This document shows, piece after piece, positions 1 through 11,727 of a DNA stretch of 64,000 nt. The stretch is taken from NCBI GenBank assembly GCA_014529385.2, contig CM043952.1:56835619-56899618 (forward strand), in the 5' to 3' direction. A model generated the notes under the pieces. The model was given only the letters and a program-made list of their open reading frames with translations, did no database searches and was not told where the DNA came from. The number at the start of each line of letters is the position of its first letter. Position 1 is the stretch's first letter. Source of the DNA: Adiantum capillus-veneris. Its lineage: Eukaryota > Streptophyta > Polypodiopsida > Polypodiales > Pteridaceae. A program made the position numbers and the translations under genes.

Positions 1-150
1 TTCGTCATTTTGTGCAAAATTTCTGTCAGTGCCGTTTTCTGCATAACAGGTGCCTTACAGTCTTCTACGGTTTGTGCTATAAAGCACAGATTGTTCCCGC
101 TCCGTTTCTCCTATTTTCGGGCAGTTTTCACATCAGGTGCAACATTTACC

Positions 151-1488
151 ATGGCTGACAACAACAACAGAGATGTGTTCAAGATGTTTGCTGCTGAGGA
201 CAGGTTGGATGGGGACAACTACCCTATGTGGGCTTATATGATGCAACATGTTCTTGTGTCAAAGGGTGTCTGGAACATTGTGCAGGGCATTGATGTACGT
301 CCTGGTTCTAAGGATGTAGGCGATGTTGAGGATGTTGCAGGTCTTGCTGCAAGGATTGCAGCTGTTAGAGTTGTTTTGCCTATGACAGAACAAGCTCGTT
401 TGGATGTTAAGGATGCGCAGGCTCATGCATGGATTGCGTTGTCTGTGAAGCGCACCATTGTTCCTCACATCCGTTCAGCAAAATCTGCAAAACAGGCTTG
501 GGATATTCTAGCAGGTCTTTATGCAAGCCGCAATGAGGCTAAAATTGCTTTGCTGCGTAAAGAGCTGGAGTCGAAGATTATGCATGAGGAAGATGATATG
601 GACACTTTCCTTGCTAGTGTCAAGGATATCAATGAGCAACTTATTTTTGCAAGTGAAGTTATTTTAGATAGTTCTCTTGTGCAGACTGTTCTTGATGCCT
701 TACCAAATTCTTACCAGACTTTTGCTAGTTCTTGGAGACTTATGACCCAAGGAAATCTAGAAGTTGTCAAGTTTGATGCATTATGCACATTCCTGTTGCA
801 AGAGTCACTTTCCAGAAGAAACAGGACTAGGCAGCGTGCAATTGAACAGGCTTTTATTGCTTCTCAAAGAAAGGGTGGTAAAAACAATGCAGCCACTTCT
901 TATGGTTCTGCTGCGAGTGGCAAAAATTCTGTTCCTAATGCTTCTGCTGGCAGCAATTCGTCTGGAAATTCTGGTGATAAGGGCAAAAAGAAGATGCGTT
1001 GCCATTATTGTAAAGCTAATGATCACTTGATCAAGTCGTGTCCTAAGTTGAAGGCCAAAGAGGCTAAGAAGAAAGAGGGTGGTTCCACTGCAAATGCTGG
1101 TTCCACTACAAATGCAGCCATTGTTGAGTCTTCTGTAAAAGGAGACTGTAACGCTGATGTTGTTGCAGAATGGGCTTTTAGTGCAGAGTGCACCTACAAT
1201 CCTACTGTCCATGATGCATGCTTGTTAGTTGCTACAGATTCACATGTGTGGTATTTTGACAGTGGTGCTACAAAGCACATTACCTGACATCGTGAATTGT
1301 TTACCTTTCTCGAGTCTGTCCCTCATGGGAATTCAGTCACTTGTGCCAACAATGCCTCTTATCCGGTTCAGGGAGTTGGAAAGATTGTGCTTACTGCTGC
1401 TAATGACAGTTCTTTCACACTTGTTGATGCACTTTATGTACCTGGGATCAAGAAGAATCTCTTGTCTGTATTCGCACTTGCTAGACTT
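151..1488 (+). pseudogene. Copia-1 gag and protease
   Basis: The ATG at 151 opens a protein beginning MADNNNRDVFKMF, a typical Copia gag start; the frame is open further upstream but only through leader. The gag_2-type core is followed by a serine/asparagine-rich linker and one CCHC zinc knuckle (C-x2-C-x4-H-x4-C, about residues 284-297, 1000-1041), which binds template RNA. The aspartic protease motif FDSGA starts near residue 369. A TGA at 1285-1287 interrupts the protease eleven codons after that aspartate; the same frame then continues open to a second TGA at 1489-1491, so these are point lesions. The first is compatible with CGA to TGA. Upstream context is the element leader; downstream is the integrase. 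Confidence 0.88.
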
Positions 1489-1499
1489 TGACTTGTAGT

Positions 1500-2656
1500 C
1501 AAATTTGTGGATGACAGATGTACAGTTCATGATCTCAGTTTTGGTGATGAAATTATTGCATCTGGCCTTTTGTGGCGTGGGTTGTATAAGCTCACTTTGT
1601 ATGACAAGTGTGGATAAAATTTTGCAAATGCTGTTGCAGATTCAAGGGCTATTTCATATGCAAAACTTTGGCATGCACGTTTTGGTCATCTGAATTTTGC
1701 CAGTTTGCTGCGTTTGCAGAAATCTGATATGGTTGCTTCTTTGCCACCTCTTGAAGCACCTGTCAAACATGTTTGTGAAGGTTGTATTTTGGGTAAGATA
1801 TAGAGTTCTAAATTTCCAAAGGATGGTTCAGTTCGGGCCACATGCAGGTTGCAGCTTGTGCATAGTGATGTTTGTGGGCCCATGAAAACTCCGTCCTTGG
1901 GCAATTACCATTACTTCGTGACTTTTATCGATGATTACTCCAAGCATGCATGGGTATTTCCGCTTAAAGCGAAATCCGAAGTTTTTATGTGCTTCAAACA
2001 ATTTTTGGCTATGGCTGAAAATGTCTCAAAATGTATTATGGGCACCCTCCGTTCCAATCGAGGGGGGGGGGAGTATATGTCTCATGAAATTAATGCATTT
2101 CTTGGTAGTCGTGGGATAAAACACCAATGTAGTGCCTTATACACCTCAGCAAAATGGTGTTGCTGAGAGAAAAAATAGGTCACTGACGAAAATGGCACGA
2201 TGTATGGTCAAAAGTCAAGCTTTGCCGCATTATTTTTGGCTTGAGGCCATCATGTGTGCCACTTATGTACTTAACAGGTGTCCTACGAAAGCTTTGCAGT
2301 CTATCACTCCATATGAAGCATGGCATGATAGAAAGCCTTCTATTGAGCACATGCGTGTTTTTGGCTGTTTGGCATATGCTTTGGTGCCACAAGTGCAGCG
2401 CAGAAAATTGGATGATAAGGGTGTCAAATGTATTTTTGTTGGTTATAGCGCTGAAAGAAAAGGCTACAGGTTGTATCATCCGCAAACAAAACGTATTCTG
2501 GTTTCACGGGATGTAGTGTTTGTGGAAGATTCTATTCAACCCTTGCTGTCATGTACTAGAGACAGTAATGTAAGCTCACAGGACATTTATGACACTTTGT
2601 TGCCTCTTTTCAGTGGTGGAAATACGAATGTAAGTTCCAATGAGGCAAATGTATAG
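1500..2656 (+). pseudogene. Copia-1 integrase
   Basis: The GAG-pre-integrase zinc motif (WHARFGHLNF.., CEGCILGK) lies at about 1668-1800, then the integrase core from VHSDVCGPM (about 1858). The first catalytic aspartate (HSD) is present. The second motif, normally RSDNGGEY, reads RSNRGGGEY around 2050: the aspartate is now Asn and a run of ten G has added a glycine. The third motif VAERKNRS with its glutamate is intact (about 2158). A frameshift near 2140 separates the core from its C-terminal half (about 2132-2656), and a TAG at 1801 breaks the zinc-binding region. The enzyme would insert element cDNA into chromosomes; this copy is dead. Confidence 0.88.
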
Positions 2657-4435
2657 CCTATGGGGGTTTCTGAAAATGTTTTAGATTAGCCTATTACTGA
2701 TGCAGATGTACATGATGTACTTGATGAGGAAAGGGCTGAAAATGAGTAGGCTAGAGGTATGCCAAAATGGCTGGTGCACACTTTGCATGATAGTAAATTG
2801 GATGCACCTTTGTCTAGCCGTACTCGTTCAGGCTCTCGCCATGCATCTTATGCATCAGACTTTTATGCTTTGGCTGTGTCTAGCTTACATGATGTTGAGG
2901 AGCCTCTGTCTTTTGATGAAGCACAGAATTTAGAAACTTGGATGGCTTCCATGCAATCAGAATATGATGCACTTATAGAAAATGACACATGGACTTTATG
3001 TGATTTGCCTCCTGGCAAAAAGGCCATTGGTACGAAGTGGGTTTATAAGTTGAAACGCAAGCCGGATGGTGAGATCGATCGCCATAAGGCTCGACTTGTT
3101 GCAAAAGGTTATGCACAACAAAAAGGCATAATTATGAAGAGACTTTTGCTCCCACTTTTCGTATGACTACTGTGCGTTTTCTATGTGCATTGGCAGCTCA
3201 TTTTGGTTGGGATGTACATCAATCAGACATTGTTACTGCTTTCTTGAATGGTGACATATTTGAGGAAGTTTATGTAACGCAGCCTCGTGGTTTTGTCATA
3301 AAAGGACAAGAGGACAAAGTGTGCAAATGTAACAAGGCTTTGTATGGGTTGAAGCAATCTCCTCGTGCTTGGTATGAGAAAGCTGACACTCATTTGGTTA
3401 AATGAGGCTTTCATAACAGTCCAACAGAAAGCACATTGTATGTAAAGTGTGAGGATGATGTATTTCTCATTGTGGTTCTTTATGTTGATGATTTGCTGAT
3501 CACTGGACCAAATGAGAGACATATTGTTGAATTTAAGGCTGATTTGAATGCTACTTTCAAGATGAAGATTTGGGGCTGTTGCATGATGACTTGGGTATAC
3601 AGTTTAAGCAGTGTGATGGTGGTATTGCCTTGTGTTAGAAAAGTTACATAGAGACATTGCTATGTAAGTTTGGACTTGAGGATTGCAAACCTTTTGCCAC
3701 TCCCATGGAAACAGGTTTGAAGTTGAGTCTACATGATGTTGGAGATCGTGCTGATGTCACTCTTTACCAAACTACTATTGGCTGCCTCATTTATGTATGC
3801 AACACAAGGCCAGATATTCAGTTTGCAGTCTCACAGGTTAGCAGATTTATGCATAGCCCAGGGTCTAAGCATTGGCAGGCCGTCAAGAGAATTTTCCGCT
3901 ACCTTAGTGGCACTTTACATCTTGGCTTGTTTTATCCCAAGGGGGGATCATTGCCGCCAGACTTACATGCTTTTTCGGACTCAGATTGGGCTGGTTGTTT
4001 TGACACGGGAGTGTCCACAAGTGGTTTTTGTTTCATGCTTGGCAGTTCATGTATATCATGGTTGAGCAAGAAGCAACCTACTGTGGCCACTTCGAGTTGT
4101 GAGGCTGAGTACAGGACAATCTTCACAGCTACGGTTGAGTGTGTATGGCTCAGACGCCTTATGGCTGATTTGGGTGTTGGACAGGCACTGCCAACACTAT
4201 CTACACTAACAGTCAGAGCGCATTGGCAGTTGCGAGAAACCCAGTTTTTCATGCTTGCACAAAGCACATTGAGGTGCATTACCACTATGTCAGGGAGAGG
4301 CTCTCAACAGGAGAGATCAGGTGGGCTTATGTGCCAACACAGGACAACCTTGCAGATCTTTTCACAAAGGCATTGTCTCGTGAGAAGCTTGAAGCTTTCC
4401 ACAAAGCTTTGGGCTTACTCCCCTTTGTGGAATGA
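2657..4435 (+). pseudogene. Copia-1 reverse transcriptase and RNase H
   Basis: Pieces in several frames give a full RT/RNase H series: TKWVYKLKRKPDGEI and KARLVAKGYAQ (about 3030-3120), SDIVTAFLNGDIFEEVY (about 3225), LYGLKQSPRAWYEK (about 3340), the catalytic YVDDLL (about 3481), then TRPDIQFAVSQVSRFMHSPG and the RNase H motifs FSDSDWAG and SCEAEY (about 3970-4110). The end reads NLADLFTKAL and closes at 4435. Frameshifts near 3160, 3550-3650 and 4200 and a stop at 3403 split the frame. The catalytic aspartates are still readable, so decay is moderate. Confidence 0.9.
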
Positions 4436-4497
4436 TCCTGTCCTCAGGGCATGGCACTTCCCTTTACTCATGTGCCAGCTCGCGTTCACCGCATCAC

Positions 4498-4510
4498 TCC
4501 AGGGGGGATT
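4498..4510 (+). other. Copia-1 polypurine tract
   Basis: A purine-rich run (ccaggggggatt) lies directly before the TGTTA that begins the LTR. This is the expected site of plus-strand DNA priming and fixes the LTR boundary. Confidence 0.75.
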
Positions 4511-4738
4511 TGTTACCATATACATGTGGTAGTGATGTGTGTGAACACACTAGGACCTCCGGGGCATTTTTTCCCTCTTTAGGAGGTTTTTTCCCCCGTG
4601 CATTGTATATACGCCCATCACTCTAGGGCTATCTATCTTTTCCATTGCACACTAAGTTATACACTCTCTATTGTGTGCCTTGAGCTTCCTTCGTCTTCTC
4701 CAAGCTGTGTGCGTTTCTCTGCAACCCTAATTCCAACA
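4511..4738 (+). repeat. Copia-1 3' LTR (228 bp)
   Basis: The LTR starts TGTTACCATATAC after the purine tract and ends AATTCCAACA. A TATA-like tgtatata near 4605 may be its promoter. The right boundary is chosen from the CA end and typical Copia LTR length; the matching 5' LTR is not in the window, so it is not proved. Confidence 0.65.
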
Positions 4739-4849
4739 CGTACTCCAGAAAATGCCTTAGCAATTAAAACTCGATTTGTTTTGGCTAGAAAGGCCAAATG
4801 TTGTGTTATGTACTACCATAAGTAATCAAAGACTTACTAAAAGAATTGT

Positions 4850-6600
4850 ATATTGCAGACCCTTGCTCTTTCGCAAGGCCTGGAACTATCTTTTGAACCC
4901 GTCTTTGTGGCAACATCTCTTGTCCTCAGATGTATTGGCAACCTGGATGCTTCTCAACTAATATATGATTCGGCTCTTACCACATACAAAAGGCTGTATA
5001 TCTTGCACATGTTATCTTTTAATGATTGGGTCAAGATACCTTGGACAAGGACTCCAAAGATGGTGTTAATATGATCTCACAGTACATAGCCCAACTACCT
5101 ATACTCTTTGTACAATATCAGCAAGAGCTTGCCCTTTTTTCCTCTTCTGGGGCTAAACTATCTAACTTTTTGAAAAAATTATGTGGCCTCAATCCTTCTT
5201 TCATCATATCCTGGCTACTCCAACTATCCCTCAAACTGATGGTATGTTTTGTAGAGATAGTGCAGCTGTTGAATCCATCAAGGAATTTCAGAGTAATCTT
5301 TGCTCCCTTAATGACTCAAACCTTTTAGAGATGGTACCAAAAATATCCAAGGTTTTCCCTTTCCTACCTATTAGACAAATTGAAATTGAATCTTTTGGGG
5401 TAGACCATCAGCTCTGGGTCCTACCTAACAAAGATTTTCTTGCACCAATTCTTAGTGAAACCTGAGTGTAGCTGGCTAATCTTCCTGCCTCTACGGTTGA
5501 GGATTGTAGACTCAAAATTTTGAAAGGAGGACAGTTCTTAGACAAAGGGGAACTCATCAAAGCCCCCATCAACCTCAACCTTATTGACCACTCCAAATGC
5601 CCTTCCAATACAGGCCTCTGCATTCATACAAAGGGAAACATGGAGTTTGCCAAAAGTAATCCAGATTTCTACACAGAATCCATTTGGAATGTTTTTCGAC
5701 CATATGTTAAATGTGCTTGCAAATTTCTTGACCCTAAAGCTTCTTGCGAATCTAGCATCATGTGGTTTGATCATGCTATTTGGTTTATCCTCAACCATCT
5801 GGACCTACAAAACCGGTGGACTTTCATCTCTTATTTGTTCTTGGTTAGGCAGCCAAGCTAAACAAATAGTGATTGCTCAAATTGTTTTCAACATCTTTCG
5901 TGGGCTAATGCTAGATATCGTGAAGGAATTGAAGTCCGATGAACCTGGGATTTATCTAACCACTTATGCTAACTACAAAGGAGTGAAGATTATCATATGC
6001 CTACTCAAGCCATGTATTCTGAAAAGACCTAATTCTCTTGCTACCCCCAACTCATTTACTTCATTTATGACACCTAGCTCTTCCTCTAATTTGAATCGAG
6101 GAAAATCTCGTAGCTGCACCTTCTTGATTTATAATCATTGATGAATATGCAGGCTGCTGTGAGCCCATGTGGAAGGATGCATCTCAACAAAAAAGCTTCT
6201 TGCAAAGATTATATTTACAAACATTGTCTTTTTTAGAATGAGCTTCTTGATTGGATACACCCTAAGACACTTTTTTGTGAGTGTTTTGACTTACTTTTTG
6301 GAAACCATAAATTACTTGATAATGTACTTATTGGTCGGAAGTATCAACAACCTATTAAAAATTTGGTCTACAGTAATAATTTGCTTCGACACAACTCCAT
6401 TCTTGAATGTGCTTGTAACAAATTTATCACATTTTGCAAAGATTTGATACGTATGGCATGCATGTATGTACTTGTGATTTTAGTATCATTGAAAATACCA
6501 CAGTGCGGACAGTCTTGGCTAAAGGGCTTAATCAGATACCTAAATTCGTCAAAAAGCGGCATACTCTATGCCCACCATTGCAGCCATAATGTTATCTTAT
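4850..6600 (+). pseudogene. Decayed coding-like tract, family not recognised
   Basis: Several plus-strand frames follow each other with small overlaps and protein-like composition: about 4853-5074, 5026-5250, 5181-5465, 5520-5861 and 5584-6141, then 6169-6605 in pieces. Reading across the frame changes gives a plausible continuous protein of some 500 residues, for example IPQTDGMFCRDSAAVES near 5230 and FYTESIWNVFRPYVKCACKF near 5670. No catalytic motif or family was recognised. A segment near 6490-6540 (TVRTVLAKGLNQIPKFV) faintly resembles the N-terminal motif of Penelope-type reverse transcriptases, but nothing else supports that. It may be an old transposon or a host pseudogene. Confidence 0.3.
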
Positions 6601-6963
6601 ATTGATCTACTCTTGATAAATTCATGTTGGTGAGGGTTGACCACTCTGGAAACAATTTTGTAGGCTACCAACATTATGGTGACGGTCCTCCAGTGTTTCA
6701 ATTGGGAGTAGCACACTTGTTTCAGGATCAGTTTGATGAGGCCCCTTTTAATACTTGAGTCCAATACTTGATGTGGGTGGATCTCTAGTGGATTGTCTTC
6801 TAAAAGGTTGTAAATGTCATCTTCTCCATTGTTCTACATGAGATGTCACTATTGATATCTAACATTGGAGGATTACCTTATTTATTAATGAAGTATCCAA
6901 GAATATACTTGGCACTACTTTATTGATGCATAGAAAATGTTTGCACATGTTGGTACCTTTGGT

Positions 6964-6986
6964 GGGGGGGGGGGGGGGGGGGGGGG
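6964..6986 (+). repeat. Poly-G run, 23 G
   Basis: Twenty-three uninterrupted G residues. Such a run can fold as a G-quadruplex and its length is likely to vary or be mis-sequenced. Confidence 0.9.
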
Positions 6987-8300
6987 AGGTGAGTTCCACA
7001 AAGTTAGGCCTTGCTTCTTCTCAACCGCAACAGCGCGTAGGTCACATATTAGTGTACATTACAATAGAGGGAGTGTACCGCTGATCATAAACTAATTTTC
7101 TTTTCAACATTTGTAAGTTTTTAAGTAACATTTACTCAAAATTTAAGATAATTACGAGGATTCAAACTGCAACGCCCAAAGTTTGACCTTAAAACAAAGT
7201 TTAAGAGGATTTATCATTGAAAAAATTCATTGTCGACTAGAAATTTACAATACAAATAGTCATGGAGCGCTGGTCTCACATGAAGTTTTGCCCGAAATTT
7301 ATAAAAAGAACTAGGCTAGAATAATTAATTTCTTGTCTAGGGTGGTGGCCTTACTTGGTACCAAGTAGTGGCCTTCAAATGGTAATAAAGTTCGCAACAC
7401 TGAGTATACGGATAATTGAGAAAATAGAAAATGCCAAAATAAAGGTCGATTTCTTGAAATTTTTAAATGCATGTGCAAAGGGTCAGGGTCAGGAGAAGCT
7501 TTCAACGTTGTTGGTCTTCAAAAAACTCATTGCTTACACACAAGAACATGCAAAAGGATGCAAGGCTGCTTTCATAGTAGTTTCAATTTCCACCACGTCT
7601 CTGACAAAGAAATAAAGGAAAAGAAATCTCATCCAAATAAGTCATACCTCAACTTTCCAAAAGGTTTTGAAACTTTGGAAGTTCCTTACAAACTTTTCAA
7701 AAAGCTTATAAATAACCACATTTGAGAATTTGCACAACCCAATATTGCATGATAAAGACAGTCACATGTCAATGTAGAGCAAACACACGTGATAGGTCAC
7801 TATGCTTTCTTGTGTTGCTCAAATTTTGGGCTGTCTTGTAAGGGATAGGGAATGGTATGTCAAAGACCATTCCTAGGAATACAGGCGACAACATGGTGAC
7901 CGGCGGGGAGTCGGGAGCCATGGTGGGAGCCTTATTCTTGGGGAATGGTCTCTGACAAAGCATTCCCGGCTGTCACAGTGGGGGGGAAGGGGCCCAAGGA
8001 CGGCAGTTGATCTGGCGAGACGAGATTTGTTCAAATGCCTAAAATTTTGTGTGCCGACGAGTCAAAATCTGTGTGGATTCACGACACCTTCACCAGCATT
8101 GACTTTTCATTCAATCGTTTGACAGTTGCTCTTAGATTCTGGATGCTAAGCTAGCAAAAATCCAATGGTTACATGCAACCATTCGAGCTCACAAAGTCAC
8201 CTTGATGGACAACTGCGATATTCTGTCCCCTGACCCACGGCTGTGACGGTGCAGTAAAAGAGCCCCACGAAGTTTGTAGGATAAAGAGAGGAGAAGGTTT
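6987..8300. other. No recognisable feature
   Basis: Only short open frames without family motifs are seen (for example 7355-7615 plus). No repeat with a recognisable partner in the window was found here. Confidence 0.5.
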
Positions 8301-8325
8301 TGTGTGTGTGTGTGTGTGTGTGTGT

Positions 8326-8415
<90 letters not shown>

Positions 8416-8423
8416 TAGATAGA
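8301..8423. repeat. Compound microsatellite (TG)n(AG)n(ATAG)n
   Basis: TG repeats, then a long AG tract, then three ATAG units, directly abutting attttattatc. On the minus strand this is the 3' tail of the neighbouring LINE-like element. Confidence 0.92.
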
Positions 8424-9422
8424 TTTTATTATCGTCCATAGAGGTCACATATGACCCAGGGGACCGAAAAACACAACAATACAACTTTCTTCCAATAGAA
8501 GGCGTCTAATACGTATCAATTAAGGACTAAGGGTCCATTTAAAAAAAGGGAGAAGGAGCAAAAGCAAAACAGATCCTAAGGAGGGTTAGGAGCGGGGAGA
8601 GCCGATCTCAGAGTTCAAAACTCTTGAATGACCACTTTCCCCCCTCAGTAAACTGCCAATTTGCCTTGTTTGCGGGCTTCGTGCTTCTTCTTGAGCTCGA
8701 TTGCTTTGCATTTGAGTTGGTCGGTGGTTAATTCCTCAACAATCCAGAGCTTGGTCCCCTTGAGGAGGCAAGATTGGCACAATAGTTTTAGCCCTACCAT
8801 TCCTCCTTTTCCTTGAAGGTGATGATGTAATGCTTGGTTGGCACGCGTTTTTGCATGTGATTGATCCATGAGATTGTGCTCAACTCGATGGTGTGGCTGG
8901 AGGATGTCATTGATCTTGGCGATCGCGTCTTCTTCAGTGCATCATGGCGATGGAAGCCCCCCAACTTTGACTTTGAGGCCGAGGGACTCTCGCAATCGGC
9001 GTTCCTCGAGGGGCGCTTGAACTCCCGTGTGAATCTTCTCCATGATGCAATGTGCAACTTTGTGTACCTTCTCTTTAACCACTACGATGGACTTGGTGAG
9101 GGAGGCTTGAGCTTCTTGCATTTTTGCAAGCAGGGTCTCTACCCCTTCACGTTCTCGAGGTTGTGTACTCATAGCTTGAGTGCTTCATTTTGCTCTAAGA
9201 GTTCATCGATTTGCGTGGGCGCGTTGTCAATGTTTCGGGGGTGGACATCTTCACTCAAGTGCTAGTGGAGGGCTTGGGGCTGCCAACAGGTGAATGCCTG
9301 TTAAACTAGCTGTGTGTGAACAGTCTTCAACGTTGATAGTTGAAGACAAAGAAAGTGCAGGCAAGGAATAACGAGCAGGGTTGTGCCTAGCGAGGATATC
9401 TGAAGGCGAGGGGGCTGTACCT

Positions 9423-9429
<7 letters not shown>
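8424..9429 (-). mobile_element. ORF1-only LINE derivative with (CT)n tail
   Basis: Read on the minus strand, an ORF1-like frame (about 9240-8620) is followed within about 200 bp by a 3' end (gaggtca, atatgacc, gataataaaat) and a (CT)n tail. The same terminal 40-50 bp, diverged, stands at the 3' end of the RT-bearing LINE next door (9508-9560). No endonuclease or RT sequence lies between ORF1 and the tail, so this looks like a non-autonomous, ORF1-only copy comparable in layout to mammalian HAL1 elements. An alternative is a deletion after insertion. Confidence 0.5.
8620..9240 (-). pseudogene. LINE ORF1-like nucleic-acid-binding protein
   Basis: Across three frames on the minus strand the order is: an Asn/Glu/Leu-rich coiled-coil-like stretch (TQIDELLEQNEALKL), a second helical stretch (VETLLAKMQEAQASLTKS), then a C-terminal part with LKGTKLWIVEELTTDQLKC, ELKKKHEARKQGKLAVY and GGKVVIQEF. 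The last part resembles the C-terminal domain of plant LINE ORF1 proteins, which bind element RNA. A TGA lies between LAVY and GGKVV, where related proteins have arginine, so CGA to TGA is likely. Frameshifts occur near 9150, 8945 and 8800. Assignment rests on motif resemblance only. Confidence 0.5.

Positions 9430-9507
<78 letters not shown>
9430..9507. repeat. (GA)n microsatellite, LINE 3' tail
   Basis: About 78 bp of GA repeats abut attttattatcatcc at 9507. On the minus strand it is the (CT)n tail after GATGATAATAAAAT of the downstream LINE. Confidence 0.9.
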
Positions 9508-9511
<4 letters not shown>

Positions 9512-11475
9512 ATTATCATCCTTGGAGGTCAAATATGACCTATGGAACCAAAGTTACATGTGATGTAGTATGTGTATGGTGGATGAATGACTTTCAATGC
9601 TCCAAAATTCTGGTGATGAGAGTCGCAACGGAGAGCCCACAATGTGGTTGGGAGAGGAAGTGTGTATGTCTAAGTCATGGTTAAAAATGTGAGGGAAGCA
9701 AGTTCGGATGTCACCAAAAGCTGAGCACTCTAGTAGTGTGTGGTACTCAGACTCTCAAACTTGCAGTGAGCATAATGTGCACAATCAATTTGACTCTTCT
9801 CCGTTGCCCCAACGCCCTGTCTCGCATCAAAGGGAGTGGGAGCTAAGTTGAATGGCTGCGATAGTGCGTATCGCTGTAGGCTCAAGCATGTAACGGTGAG
9901 TACGGTTTCCTCTTTCAATGAAGAACATGGTTTTGTAGTTGGGGGCAATATGGGTGGTGTAGTGTATGAAGTGTGACCCACCAGATTTCTCCCAAGCAGT
10001 AATATATTGGCATTGTAGAAAAGCTTCATTCACTTGGGAGTCAATTGAATCATTATGTAGCAAGTGTAATGCATCCCAGCTCCCAAACCACTTCTTTATG
10101 TCTTGCATCCATCTCGTACTCAAGATCTTGCTTCTATGCGTCTTTTGAATTTTTTTGCTTGCTTCCCATGCAATTGTAGGAAGTTGATGTGAGGGGTTTT
10201 GACACATCTTTATCATGTACTGCATAACCCTTTCCATGCCCATAACCTCAATTGGAAGAGATTCCGACTCAAGAATTAGGAACATATATGGTGTTTGTGT
10301 CTTAACTTGGAGAAAGTTTGTAAATAAACACTTTTGGACATTCTCAAACTCTTTCCAAGTACACTTTGAAATGCTCCTGCCCCACACTTCAACTCCATAA
10401 AGAAGAACTGGTATCACCAATGTGTCAAAAAGGTACTTCTTGAGAACCCAACACTTGATGTTTCCCGCATTACACATGTTCTCAAATGCATAATACGCTC
10501 TCTTTGCCGCTTCAAACGACGCATATCAAATTCATGCCACTTGTGATTGGCCGGAACCTCAAGACCAAGGTACTTAAAGGTCTCAACAACTTCAAGTGTC
10601 TCATTGTTGTACATAATGCATGGCTTCTCCTTTATGGTTGGTTTTCATAAGCAAAACCTTTTTCTTGGATTCATTTGCAATCAGCCCATTATGCAAGCAA
10701 AAGTTCTCAAGGATAACCATAAGCTTTTGTGCATCCTCTAAAGTGTGTGCTAGAAGCACTACATCATCCGCATACAACAAAAGTACGATTACTACATTGC
10801 AAATAGTGACCTCTTCAATGTCTTCTTCTTGCATAAAGTGAAATACCATTTGTTCCAATTGATCGATGCATAGAACAAAGAGATTTGGTGATAATGGACA
10901 TCCTTGTTTAACCCCAATAGTGCTTAGAAAAATTTCTGAAATTCCTCTTCCCATGCACAATTGACACATCACCTTCTCATAAAGTCAAGAAACTGCAAGC
11001 ATAAACTCACTTGCTACTTGGAGTTCTTCCATCATTCTCCACAAAATGTTACGTGGAATCATAGCAAAGGCTTTCTTAAAGTCCACAAAGCAACAATACA
11101 ATCGCTTGCCTTTCAATCAACTTTCCTCCATGAGAACACAAAGGGTGACAAGATGATCGATGGTGCTATGGCGTCGGCGAAAACCCGCTTGTCCTTTTGC
11201 ACGCTTTCCATTCTTTTCAACCCAATCACTCAATTTTATCTCCATTATGCACCCAAACAACTTTGCTGCCATAAGAGACCCAATCATTACAGTCCGGTAG
11301 TTATTTATATTCTTTACATCCCCTCCTTTATGCAAGGTTTGACCCAATTAGTACTTCAATCATAAGGCATACCATGTTGAAGTGCAATGTTGAACATATC
11401 ACACATCCACTCATGTGTAAAATCTCCCGTCCATTTAATCATTTCTGGCTTGATACCTTGAAGATCTCCCGTTTT

Positions 11476-11477
<2 letters not shown>
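9508..11477 (-). pseudogene. LINE reverse transcriptase and C-terminal zinc knuckle, 5'-truncated
   Basis: Minus-strand pieces in order are: HKGGDVKNINNYRTVMIGS and GQAGFRRRHSTIDHL (11347-11117), IGVKQGCPLSPNLFVL and the catalytic LLLYADDVVLLAHT (10972-10601), FKYLGLEVPANHKWHEF (about 10590), LVIPVLLYGVEVWGRS (about 10430), and near 9785-9720 a C-terminal Cys/His knuckle (CTLCSLQV, then HTLLEC). These are the palm, thumb and C-terminal motifs of a non-LTR retrotransposon RT that copies RNA at a nicked target. Stops and frame changes break it. The endonuclease is absent; at 11478 the sequence runs into a compound microsatellite. It differs from the L1-type copies elsewhere in the window. Confidence 0.85.

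Positions 11478-11570
<93 letters not shown>
11478..11570. repeat. (GT)n(GA)n microsatellite
   Basis: About 44 bp of GT then 48 bp of GA, placed exactly at the 5' truncation of the LINE on its left. It may be the tail of another inserted element or an expansion at the breakpoint. Confidence 0.9.
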
Positions 11571-11571
<1 letters not shown>

Positions 11572-11727
11572 ATTGTAAGCAACTGTATGTAGATATACAA
11601 CAAAACGTGTGAGAGTTTCCAAGAGAGAGAGACAAAGGTGATATGCCACCTTTGTGTGCTAATTGCAAGACACCAATTAAACTGACCTTTGGCTAAGAGG
11701 TAACCATGCCTTCTTCTTTTTTTGTCA
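11571..11727. other. Spacer with T-rich end
   Basis: No coding signal. It ends in a T-rich stretch (11711-11724) read here as the poly(A) tail of the minus-strand LINE that begins at 11728. Confidence 0.4.

Larger units (their letters stand above)
1..4738 (+). mobile_element. Ty1/copia LTR retrotransposon, 5' LTR outside window, decayed
   Basis: Gag, protease, integrase, reverse transcriptase and RNase H follow one another on the plus strand, in the order diagnostic of Copia. The window opens in the untranslated leader, so the 5' LTR and primer-binding site lie to the left. A purine tract at 4498-4510 and a TG..CA-bounded LTR (4511-4738) close the element. At least two in-frame stops before the integrase and several frameshifts show that it cannot make its own proteins. 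The target-site duplication cannot be tested because the left end is missing. Confidence 0.93.

Noticed and set aside
6480-6600. Penelope-like element
   Set aside because: One loosely matching motif only; no RT catalytic site or GIY-YIG domain nearby.
9251-9532. Open frames encoding long Ser-Leu or Glu-Arg repeats at several (CT)n/(GA)n tracts
   Set aside because: They are translations of microsatellites; no start context, conservation or flanking coding signal.
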